64,000 nt of DNA from Fabrea salina (Eukaryota; Ciliophora; Heterotrichea; Heterotrichida; Fabreidae). Shown in pieces: positions 26,167-35,200 of the stretch. The stretch covers positions 186,001 to 250,000 of the forward strand of contig JALIHJ010000033.1 in NCBI GenBank assembly GCA_022984795.1, in the 5' to 3' direction. Within the stretch, counting starts at the first letter, position 1. The number at the start of each line of letters is the position of its first letter. A program made the position numbers and the translations under genes. The notes below the pieces were generated by a model. The model had not been told where the DNA came from. It saw only the letters and a program-made list of their open reading frames with translations, and did not search any database.

Positions 26167-27447
26167 ATGAAAAGAATCCCTAAGTTCAGTCAAGTCCGCT
26201 TTGACTTTAAGTCACTTAAAGAGAACTTGCCTCTGCACATCCAAAACGCCAGAAACAGACAAGTCAAAGCCAACCCCCAAAAAACAGTGCAGCTCTACGA
26301 AGAGTACAAAAAACACTTGTATGAGATCGAAATGATGCGCAAAAGAAAAAACCAACATGCAGAAACGTAACAACTAGTTAGAACACCTACTGAAGATAGT
26401 AGTGAACAGCACAGAAAGCACGGAAAGTACCTTAAACAAGCCATTGCCCAGCAACAAAAAGACCTAGACAAAGTTGAAGCCCAGATGATGAGTGAAGCCC
26501 TAATGATACCTAACCTCACCCACCCGGAAGTTCCTATAGGCCATGAACCTAAAGTCCTCGCCCAAAAAGGAACCATTCCCTCTGAGGAGCCCAAAGACCA
26601 CCTTGAAATAGGAAGACTCCACGACTTGTTTGACTTTGAAGGCGGAAGTAAAATCACAGGGTCCAAGTTCGTGTTTCTAAAGAACGAAGCAGTGTTTTTG
26701 GAACTAGGACTGGTTTACTGGGCTTTAGACAGGGTTAGGAAAAAGGGTTACCAGCTCAAAACCACTCCTGACTTAGCCAGAACAGACATTGCAGCAGGCT
26801 GTGGTTTCCAGCCCAGAGACCCCTCAGGCCAAATGTACTCTGTGGAGGAAGACTTGTGCTTGGTAGGAACTAGCGAAATCACCCTGGCAGGACTCCACAG
26901 CGAGGAAGTGCTGGACCCCTTCACGCTGCCTCTTAAGTACGGAGGGTTCAGTCACTGCTTCAGAAAAGAAGCAGGCAAAGGAGCTTCAGCCAAAGGCCTG
27001 TACCGACTGCACCAGTTTTCAAAAGTAGAGATGTTTGCATTTTGCAACCAGTCCACTTCAGAAGAACTCCACCATGAAATGCTAGGGATTCAAACTGAAC
27101 TTATGGAGGAGCTAGAACTGCCTTACAGAGTTTTGGACATGCCAACCACAGACTTAGGCAACAGTGCTTTTAGGAAGTTCGACATAGAAGTTTACTTGCC
27201 CTCTAAAAAAGATTATGGAGAAGTCACTAGCACTTCAAACTGCTTGAACTACCAGTCAGTAAGGCTTAACGCTTACTACCAAGAAGGCAGTGTTAAAAAG
27301 CACCTCCATACAGTCAACGGAACAGCTTTGGCAGTTCCCAGAATTATGATGGCGCTTCTTGAGTTGGGCCAAAAGTCTGACGGCAGTGTTGAGTTTCCCA
27401 AGGCACTGCATAGTTTTTTGCCATTCACACAATTAAGTCCTAAATAA
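26167..27447 (+). CDS. SARS1: cytosolic seryl-tRNA synthetase (one 15-nt intron)
   Basis: CDS join(26167..26366, 26382..27447), 421 residues. The intron at 26367-26381 reads GTAACAACTAGTTAG and sits in phase 2; unspliced, it brings an immediate stop. Exon 1 and early exon 2 encode the N-terminal tRNA-binding helical arm. The class II core follows: YSVEEDLCLVGTSEI (TXE substrate loop), motif 2 FSHCFRKEAGKGASAKGLYRLHQF and motif 3 GTALAVPRIMMALLE. NYQSVRLNAYY is also typical. It charges tRNA-Ser with serine. Length is slightly under other eukaryotic enzymes because the C-terminal extension is missing. Firm. Confidence 0.95.
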
Positions 27448-27451
27448 CAAA

Positions 27452-27952
27452 ATGACTCAAATTAACAAAAACCACTCCAGTTTAAGCGACCTACTTAAAA
27501 GGAAGCACTCTGGACTCCTGAGTTACGACAACTACATTGAGAAGAAGTACAGCAGAAAAGCCTCTGGGGAGTTCTCCATGCCTAAGGTTAACATTAACTT
27601 TGGTGAGGAAAGAAAACTATTCAGAGTGGTTTCTCACTCTAGAATAAGGGACTCCAGTTTGAACTCAAGTCCTTTTAGGTCATTATTTCGGAGCGGTTCT
27701 TATTTAGCTGAGCATAGCAAGTTTATAAACGAAGCAAAAGACTTCAACAACCTTTACTCAAATAATAGAACAAAACGTGCTATTATGACCAGGTCCAACA
27801 TTAAAAAGCCTAAAAAACCTAGAGTGCACCTCTGCAACCCCCCTTCACTCATAATTATAAACAAAAACTCCAACTTGGGCTACTCCAAAAACCCAGAAGT
27901 TCCCAAAAGAAAACCTGCATTTGGAAACTCTTCCCCAAAACTAAGGTTTTAA
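27452..27952 (+). CDS. small basic low-complexity protein, unknown
   Basis: 166 residues, TAA stop, 4 bp after the SerRS stop. Strongly basic with Ser, Asn, Lys and Arg-rich patches (KKPKKPRVH near residue 130) and no predicted membrane helix or known domain. Probably disordered. It could be a basal-body, cortical or nuclear protein. Its good ATG context (aaaATG), conserved spacing and uninterrupted frame are the evidence that it is a gene. Confidence 0.5.
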   Translation: MTQINKNHSSLSDLLKRKHSGLLSYDNYIEKKYSRKASGEFSMPKVNINFGEERKLFRVVSHSRIRDSSLNSSPFRSLFRSGSYLAEHSKFINEAKDFNNLYSNNRTKRAIMTRSNIKKPKKPRVHLCNPPSLIIINKNSNLGYSKNPEVPKRKPAFGNSSPKLRF

Positions 27953-27963
27953 TTTAAATATAA

Positions 27964-28524
27964 ATGCAGAGCAGAATGAAAGTGCTAGTGGTTGGGCCTT
28001 CAAGTGCAGGCAAAACCACTTTGGCCAACGTGGTAGCAGGGCACTCTGACACTCCTTCAGTTGTTTACCACCCAACATCTGGAGTCCGAATACTCGAAAT
28101 TGAAAAAGAACCTCCCCGCGCTAACAGACGTGCCGGAGAATCCTCTATCCAAATAGAGCTTTGGGACTGCTCAGGAGACCCCCGCTACGAAAAATGCTGG
28201 AGTGCCTACCGCAAAGGCACTCACGGAGTTATTTTTGTGTTTGACGCTAGCGAAGTCAACCCGGACATGGAAGAGTGGGTGCGCAACTTCCCCCAAAAAA
28301 TAGGAATCCAGCCTTCCCAGTGCATTGCACTCGCACACTACAAGTCAGGCAAACCCAAAGGAAGCTTAAGGGCTCCTAGAGGCCTTGAAAGGGTTTCTAT
28401 ACACGAAACGAGTTTGGACAACACTTCCAACATCCACCTTGCGTTTGATAAGCTCTACGGAATCATTTACGGAGCCATGGCTGAAAGCCAGGAAAAGGCT
28501 GAAAAAGAAATTATGAATGCTTAG
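27964..28524 (+). CDS. IFT22: IFT22 / RABL5 intraflagellar transport GTPase-like protein
   Basis: 186 residues, TAG stop. P-loop GPSSAGKT at residues 11-18, then GVRILEIE, the switch-II equivalent ELWDCSGDPRYEKCW, VFDASEVNPDMEEWV, and the closing KGSLRAPRGL and IHLAFDKLYGIIYGAMAESQ. The WDCxGDxxxExCWPAxxxxxHGV pattern is specific to RABL5. It lacks prenylation cysteines, as expected. It is a peripheral IFT-B subunit that regulates the pool of IFT particles. Upstream gene spacing 11 bp. Confidence 0.93.
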   Translation: MQSRMKVLVVGPSSAGKTTLANVVAGHSDTPSVVYHPTSGVRILEIEKEPPRANRRAGESSIQIELWDCSGDPRYEKCWSAYRKGTHGVIFVFDASEVNPDMEEWVRNFPQKIGIQPSQCIALAHYKSGKPKGSLRAPRGLERVSIHETSLDNTSNIHLAFDKLYGIIYGAMAESQEKAEKEIMNA

Positions 28525-28542
28525 TTTTTGAATAATAGTTAC

Positions 28543-30180
28543 TTAAGTTCTGGACTTCTCTAGAGTTTCAAATTCGCTAGGCTTGCAAATAGTGCCTTTG
28601 GTTATTACTTGGTTTGCAATTTTGTTCCAGGGAGCGAATTGGGGTCCTTTCAGTTGTTTCTTGAGTTCTATGTAGTTTTCAGGAAGAAGGCGGGGGTTTT
28701 CCCCAGTTTTCCAGTTCTCTATCCAGTTGTACTCTTTGAACCCGTTCATAAAGTTCCTTATATCCTTAATGGACTTGGAAAACTTGCTGGGGTCTGGGTT
28801 GTAAGTTCTTTTTTGAGTCTTGATTTCTGAAATTGCACTTTCGAACCTTGGAATAAATACTTGGTAAGCATCATCTCTAAGTCTGTCTATGAATGAGGCA
28901 ATTCTGGACTCCAACTGAATGATGAGTCTGTTTTTTGGCTCTACAAAGTACACACAGGACCGTAAAAACTCTAGTGATTCTAGAGTATCTGCTAAGTTTT
29001 CTTGGTCAAGGTAAGCACTGATTCGAGTAGTGATCATGAGTAGCATTACGAAGTAAGCTTCCTTTATGTCACTTCCAGTCATTAATTTCTTGGGACAACT
29101 TTTGTACTGGAGGTACAGCAGGTCGAAGGCGTTTTTGAGGTCCCACTTTTTAAGGAACTCTAAAAAGTTCACATAAGTCACACACTCAAAGTAAGTATCT
29201 CTGAAGTTAGCTCTAAGCTTAAAAAGTGCTTTGCGGTCGTTTTCTTTCAGTAACTTTTGAACTTTTAAGTTGCTTTCAACCAGTTTCAAAAAGGGGTCTT
29301 CATCTTCAAGGCCAGGTAAGGATTTGTGCTGGGGATGGTGGTTTTTGAGTGTAATATCAAGAGTGTACCACTTGCACAGGTCTTCTCTGCCTTTCAACTT
29401 CAAGAAAAGTCCAAAGTTTGCAATTAAAAAGTTAATGGGCCTTTTCTTTTTGGACTTATACAAAGTGTGCACTTGTTCTAGTGATTTGAGTCTTTCTCTG
29501 TACAGTGTTTCGACTTTTTGGAATGAACGAATGCAGTCTTTAGAAGGCATAGGAGTTTCGGCTTCGACTTTTTGCCAGGAGTTAGTTAAGGAGTCCAGAT
29601 CAATTGTTTTGGAGTTTTTGTCTTCTTGGATAGTGACTTTCTTAAACATTTCATTCACAAAGAAAGCACCAGAACTCGAAGTCAAAAAGTAATTGGGCGT
29701 TTTGAAGTGCTTACGGAGTGAATTCGTTATGCAATCCCTCAGTTTTTGCATTCCTTGGTTGAACTTAGGACACACCCAGTACTTAGCTCTTTCAAAAAAG
29801 TTTTCTTGTATCAAGCTAGCTAGTTCCTCGCTGTTCCTTAGTTTGTTGTAGTCTGAACTATAAAGGTGTTCTAGTAACTTGTCACAGTCATCAGCCCACT
29901 TGTTTGTCCTTTCAATGACTTTAGAGAGTTCTTTTTCGATGAGTTGTGTGAGTTCAAACCACTTCTCAATAGCTTGGGCTTTAGTCTGCAGAGCTTCGTC
30001 TTTGAGCTGCTTGACTGACTCTATAGCGTTCTGGCGGAACGTGTCGCTGATAGAGTGCATGCCTCCTATTGCTATGTGAGCTTGCATGTGCTCCTGACAA
30101 AGGTTTACTTCTTGGGGAAGGCACCCGCACTTCATGTATCCGAACTTTTCGCACTCTTTTATACTGCAGAACTTAGACAT
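28543..30180 (-). CDS. B-box-like zinc-binding protein with coiled coil, ciliate type
   Basis: 545 residues, TAA stop. The first ~45 residues (CSIKECEKFGYMKCGC, then NLCQEHMQAH) have Cys and His spaced like a B-box/zinc ribbon. Residues 60-110 are coiled coil, and the remainder is helical, perhaps TPR-like (NFRDTYFECVTYVNFLEFLKKW). Many ciliate genomes hold families of proteins with this architecture; no function is known to me. Convergent with IFT22 (18 bp between stops). Confidence 0.55.
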   Translation of the reverse strand: MSKFCSIKECEKFGYMKCGCLPQEVNLCQEHMQAHIAIGGMHSISDTFRQNAIESVKQLKDEALQTKAQAIEKWFELTQLIEKELSKVIERTNKWADDCDKLLEHLYSSDYNKLRNSEELASLIQENFFERAKYWVCPKFNQGMQKLRDCITNSLRKHFKTPNYFLTSSSGAFFVNEMFKKVTIQEDKNSKTIDLDSLTNSWQKVEAETPMPSKDCIRSFQKVETLYRERLKSLEQVHTLYKSKKKRPINFLIANFGLFLKLKGREDLCKWYTLDITLKNHHPQHKSLPGLEDEDPFLKLVESNLKVQKLLKENDRKALFKLRANFRDTYFECVTYVNFLEFLKKWDLKNAFDLLYLQYKSCPKKLMTGSDIKEAYFVMLLMITTRISAYLDQENLADTLESLEFLRSCVYFVEPKNRLIIQLESRIASFIDRLRDDAYQVFIPRFESAISEIKTQKRTYNPDPSKFSKSIKDIRNFMNGFKEYNWIENWKTGENPRLLPENYIELKKQLKGPQFAPWNKIANQVITKGTICKPSEFETLEKSRT

Positions 30181-30200
30181 TATTAACTATTGACTAATTC

Positions 30201-30815
30201 TCATAAATTAACTATGAACCAATATTCTACACAGAAGTGTTGGATCTCACAGGTCTTTTTCTGAGAGACTTGGAATGCTTCCAAGTAAACACAGGACAAG
30301 GAGTTCTTGAGTACAAGTGTGTATGTTTGAAGGCTCAAAGAGCCAATTAAGGGCTTCTGGAGTAGACAGTGTTGGGTTTTGCAGGGCTTGAAGGAATAAT
30401 TCTGTACAAGGTTTTTCTCAAGGAAGGATTCTACTTCTGAAAACAAAAGTTCCTCCCCAAAGACTTCGGTAAGATCCTTTCTGCTCTTGAAGCTGTAAGA
30501 AACCATTGTGAGTCTACTTGACTTTCTTAAAAAGGATTTTAAAAGCACTCTGCAGGTGTCAAACGTGTTCGAGGAGTAGCAGTTAAGCAGAGAAGCCAAC
30601 TCAGGGCTGAAGTAGTAGTAGTTCTTTTCAAGTTTAGCTTGCTTGTAGGGCTTCTCTGTAGTAGATTCTGCTCCACAAGGTACTTCTTCTAAAAGGTTTT
30701 CGTAGTCAACGTTTATTGCTACCTTCTTGATTGCAACCTTTCTGGTGGGTAGTCCTGGTTTAGAGTGTCCAAATAACTTTTGAACTATCAATCGCCAATC
30801 AATGTTCGGCTCCAT
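30201..30815 (-). CDS. SWIB/MDM2-like domain ORF, possibly degenerate
   Basis: 204 residues. Residues about 70-140 resemble a SWIB domain: YYYFSPELASLLN, a helix at LLKSFLRKSSRLTM, a basic FKSRKDLTEVFGEE stretch and FSEVESFLEKNL. That order (Spe-L-a, then a 'working' helix, then D-x-L-x-x-hF, then the final helix) follows SMARCD/BAF60 and TRIP4-like SWIB proteins of chromatin remodelers. The C-terminal 65 residues match nothing and the ORF ends in TGA, the only TGA stop among accepted genes in the window. It neighbours a broken PCNA-like sequence. A decaying SMARCD-type copy or a fast-evolving gene are both possible. Confidence 0.4.
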   Translation of the reverse strand: MEPNIDWRLIVQKLFGHSKPGLPTRKVAIKKVAINVDYENLLEEVPCGAESTTEKPYKQAKLEKNYYYFSPELASLLNCYSSNTFDTCRVLLKSFLRKSSRLTMVSYSFKSRKDLTEVFGEELLFSEVESFLEKNLVQNYSFKPCKTQHCLLQKPLIGSLSLQTYTLVLKNSLSCVYLEAFQVSQKKTCEIQHFCVEYWFIVNL

Positions 30816-30846
30816 TGTTAAGGGGGGATTTTTATTTAGTAAAATT

Positions 30847-31265
30847 ATGGTAAAGGTTTTAGCGGCCTAATTGCCAGTTCAAATTTTCGAGAAATTTGTG
30901 TTGGCAGTTAGGCTGCTAATAGAAAGGGTAAAGGCAGGTTTACACATTGCTTTCCAAGGTTACTACTTAACTCAGAGCATGTGCATAGACTTCTGTCTAA
31001 CTGGCCAGCATGATCGGAGCATGTGGCCAGTCCCTTTTGAATTCCACCTAAGTCTAGAAGAAGCTCTTCTGGGATTGTGCACAGCTAGCACAGCTCAATT
31101 CCAGTTCTTGTAGATTTCTACTTAGACCAGAACCTAAGAGGCTTCATTGGTGCAAACGAAAAGGAATACTGCTTACGGAAGACTTTGCTTAAATGCGAGT
31201 CCTTTCTACCCTTTGTACAGCTCAAGAAGGGAATTCACCGGACCTGGGGGTTTCGGGAGAATTGA
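30847..31265 (+). pseudogene. probable PCNA-like sliding-clamp pseudogene
   Basis: ATG at 30847 opens a frame with a TAA after seven codons; the same frame then continues for about 80 codons. That piece, IFEKFVLAVRLLIE, a YLTQSMCIDFCL block and FEFHLSLEEALLGL, follows the PCNA N-terminal domain in order (ILKKVLEALKDLI, LQSMDSSHV, and the D-x-N-x-x-G-I-x-L-x-x-L-x-K-I-L region). A shifted frame next gives YLDQNLRGFIGANEKEYCLRK, resembling PCNA's LMDLDVEQLGIPEQEYSC, but about 30 residues of the intervening clamp and the whole second domain are missing. A possible 16-nt intron (GTAGATTTCTACTTAG, 31110-31125) does not restore the good frame. A broken duplicate is most likely; PCNA identity is moderate. 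Confidence 0.4.
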
Positions 31266-31308
31266 AGTAACAATACACTCTAAAGTGTTAATTAAATAAT
31301 AAAACTTT

Positions 31309-32269
31309 CTAAGAATGGTTAACTAAGTTAAAGTAGTCTTGGATAAACAACTCAAGGTCCTGGGGGTTGTTTAAGAAGTGCTCTGTTGCAATAGGCCCCT
31401 TGTATTTAGTTTCTTGAGGAACGAATGACTGAATTAGGGTCTGGACACCTCTAGACTGGGTTCTAGACCTTCTAACTAGTTCTTGGAAGCACTCGCCAGG
31501 CTGCATTCTAAGTTTTTCTTCACTGAGTTCCAAAATAAAGTTAAGGGCTATTTTAAGACTGGTAAAAGTGTACCTGAACTCAACAGGGTCTTTGTAGTCC
31601 CTTCTAGGCAAGTACCTGAAGTACTTTATGTAGTAGTAGTTGCTGAACAACTTCTCCGTTTTGGACTTCAACACTACATAAGTGAACAAAGGAAGTGACT
31701 CGTCTGCTCCATGAATCTTGGCTGTGTTCGAAAGTATTGCTGAGTAAAGCTTACTGTTGATAATACGAAAACAGTTTGAAATGCAAATGAGTTTGTCTCT
31801 AGGCGAAGTGTAAGTGTTAATTTTTTGAAGTTCTAACTGACTATGAGTTACCAGACACTGCTACCTGCAGAAGGTGCTCAGAAATGCCTTCGGTTTGGAT
31901 TTCTAAGTGGTCAGGCCTTATGAACTGGAACTTTTGGTAAGCCAAAGCAAGTTGCTCGTCTTTTTGCTTGTCAAGAGGCTCAGTTCCGAACAAAAGACTG
32001 AACTTTTCTTTGGTGATTAAGTACTCAAAAGCTTCAGAGGACTCTTCTAAGGAGTCTTGCCAGCAAGGCAAGTTGGGCAGTCTTTCTTCAACTTGTGAAA
32101 TGAAGTTTTGGAGTCTCGAAGACTTAGCAGCTCTGGAAATTCCGGGTCTCAACTGGTTTTCTAAGAAGCTGTGTAAGTGTTACTTGAGAAGCAAAGACTT
32201 TAACTTAGCTGAAGATGGGTCTTGGAGTCGCTTTTTGAACTTTTTGATGTTCAAAGTCTGGAATTCCAT
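31309..32269 (-). CDS. VPS9-domain protein, Rabex-5-like Rab5 GEF (two introns)
   Basis: CDS complement(join(31309..31840, 31857..32168, 32184..32269)), 309 residues, TAG stop. Intron 1 is GTAACACTTACACAG (15 nt) near the start; intron 2 is best read as GTCTGGTAACTCATAG (16 nt), which joins the two halves of one VPS9 domain without a gap. Diagnostic: ELQKINTYTSPRDKLICISNC, then GADESLPLFTYVVLKS and LFSNYYYIKYF, the core of the domain that exchanges GDP on Rab5-class GTPases, preceded by the helical bundle around KFQFIRPDHLEI. No ubiquitin-binding zinc finger is visible. Start codon is 7 bp from the UGGT start. Confidence 0.85.
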
Positions 32270-32276
32270 TTAATAA
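32270..32276. promoter_or_regulatory. 7-bp divergent intergenic gap (VPS9 / UGGT)
   Basis: The seven AT-only bases ttaataa separate the two divergent ATGs. This is the tightest divergent spacing in the window. Both transcripts must start at or inside each other's coding sequence, or be initiated at the ATG itself. Confidence 0.5.
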
Positions 32277-35200
32277 ATGATTTGGTTTGTGTTCGTGAGT
32301 GCTCAGGTTGTACTCGACATGCAAACTAACTGGGAGGCTCCTTCTCAGTGTTCTTTGTTGCAAGAAGTAAGTGAGTACTACTCCAACTTAGGCTTGTTTT
32401 GGGAATTCCTAAGTAGGCTTTCAGAAAGTTCTAGTATATGGGAAGTGGGCAGGTCGCAAAGCGAAAAAAAATTGATCGAAGCAAGCCTGTACAACCGAGA
32501 GTTCTCGCCGAAACTAGAGTTTTTGGCAGCTTTAGAAAGAACTGACAGAGCTGGTCTCACTCAAGACTGCAATGAGTTTTACGTGGTGAACGGCAAAAGC
32601 ACTTGTGTGCTTGATAAACAACTTTTAGGCACACCAATCCAGAACTACTTAGAGTCTGACCATGTTTTCAATCCCTCTGAAAACACTTTAATAGCCTACT
32701 TAAACATATCTTCCCCAAACTTCCAAGAAACTAATTTGGCCCTGAAAGAGTTTGCTCTAGAAAACAACTGTTCTTATGTTTTAAGGCACTTGAACTGCAG
32801 AGCCCAAGGAAAAGACACAGTAAGTGGTTTCGGAGGTTCTTTGTTGATCAAAGACATGGAGTACAAGCCCCTTGAGGACGTTAACGTTCAAATTACTTCA
32901 GATTCAGGCAACTGGAACCTTGAAAACTTGCCTCTGAAAGCAGTTGAAGCAACTAAGTCACTTTTACCAGACTGGAAAGCAATGACTGATATGATGCTCA
33001 ACTACCCTGACTACTTAGAAACCCTTTCAACCACAGAAGTTCCTTCTCAAGTAGCAACTGACTCTATGAACAACGCTCTTTCTCACTTTGAAACTATAGG
33101 CTCCAACCGTTTAGTAGTTAACGAACACTTAGTGCCTATTGAGTTTTTCAGTGTTTTAGACTTAGTTAGAAACCAAGTTGGCACCTTGGATAGAGTCACT
33201 CAACTAGGGATTCCAAGCTACAAAGCACTTAGCATCCTCCAAAGCATTAATTCTGCTATGCACTTGCACGACACCCAACCTGGAGTTCTGAGCACTCAAA
33301 AAAACACTGGGCGAGTCTACTTAAACGATTTAGAGAAAGGCAAAAGGTATTCAAAATGGCCCAACAGAATAGAGTACTTGGTGTTTTCCTCAAGCATGCA
33401 ACTTGAAAAAATAGCTTCTAACACTTTTAACCTTATTCTGGTAGCAGACATTACTTCTCAGACAGGAATAGAAGCAATCAAAAACTTAGTAGAAGTCTAT
33501 AAAGAAGACTGGCCCGTGCACTTAGGAGTTATACTTCAAGGAGAGCAACAATTAGTTAACCTAGTTCTGCAAGCAATCAAGAACCTTTACAAACTAGACG
33601 AGACTTACCCAACTCAGTTCCTCAGCCAACTTTCACCTGAGATTTCCTTTGAAGAAGCTTTGAGTCTCTACAACACCTTTTGCAAAGAATGCACTTACGA
33701 TGAAGAGTACCTGCAGCCCTACGAAAGGTGCAAACACTTCTGCGAAGTTACAGGACTGTGTGGACCCTCACAGTGGATTCTTAATGGAAAAGTTCTGAGT
33801 ATAGACGGCGAGTTCATGACTCAACTTTACACACAACTGGTTATGGAAAAAAGGTACGTGCAAGTTTTAGCCATGAAAGGAGTTTTAAGTGCTCCTTTCA
33901 GCAGTTTCTTTGAAAAAGCTCAGCACGAAAAAGTCGTAACAAGGATTAACGCCAAAATTACTTCTCAGGAAAGCAACCAAGTAACCCTTGTAGAGCCCTC
34001 TGAAGGAGTTATTTTTGAGTTAAGTGAGGCTCCAAAGTTGGCTACAATTACTGTGTACAAAAAACACCCAGGCGACCACTTAGTTAAAATGGCCTTTGAA
34101 ACTCTCCAAAGGTTTTCGCACTTGCCTATAAGATTGAGATTCTTGATAGAAGAATTTGACGAACCCGAAGTGTGTTTGCTTTACACAGCACTTGAAACTG
34201 GAACTATTGAGGAAGAATGCAAGTACGGAGCACACACCCTTTTCGAGTACTACAAAACAATCCAGTCTAAGACTCCAGTAGAAAACGGAGTTGCTGTGAA
34301 TTCTAGGTTTGTTCACTCAGAGTCCTTGTTGTCATTCAGGGACGTTCATTTGTTGTATGAAACTGAAGTTAAGAGACTCAACATGAGCAGTGTGCTTTCA
34401 GAACTAGAAACTCTAGAAACTCCAAATACTTCGGACATTCTGGAGAAAATAAGCTTTATTGGACTGTCAAGTATCCAACACTTAAGTGACTTTAAAAGCT
34501 ATGACTCAAAACCTATTCCTGAAAGTATGTGGAAAGAGTCACTTTCTAGAGAACTTGGGGAGCCTGAAACTTTTGTAGCTAAAGTTCTGTTGAACCCAAT
34601 GAGTGAAGAGGGCCAGAAACTCGCCTCTTTGGTGCAGTGGCTTTTGAGTGTAGGTGCACAAGTAAAAGTAGTGTTCAACCCAGACATTAAGTTAACTGAA
34701 AAAGTACTGCCTATACACAGGTACTACCAGTTATGGATTAGACAAAGCTTTGAAGAGCCCATGCAAATAAACGGAAAAGCAAACCACGTGTTTACTTTGA
34801 GTCTGGACTCTCCTGAGAGTTGGTTTACTTTGCAAGGAGAAAACACCTACGACCTAGACAACTTGATTCTAGAAGGAAATACTCCAGTTAACTACAAACT
34901 CCAAAGTCTCATGATAAAAGGGCAGTGCGCACAGGAGTTCAAAGGGTTCGAAATAGAGCCCCCCAACGGACTGCAACTTCAGTTAAAGCAAAACAGTTCT
35001 TTTGTGTCAGACACTATAGTTATGAAGAACTTTGGGTACTTCCAGTTTAAGGCAAACCCAGGCCTATACAGTATATCCCTAGCTTCTGGAAGGAGCTCTG
35101 AACTGTTCCACATAGAAAGTTCTTCTTTGGTGGCTGTGGAGGACATCAAAGGCCCCACTGTGTTTTTAAAGGCTGCCAAAAACAAAGGCTTTGAAGAAGA

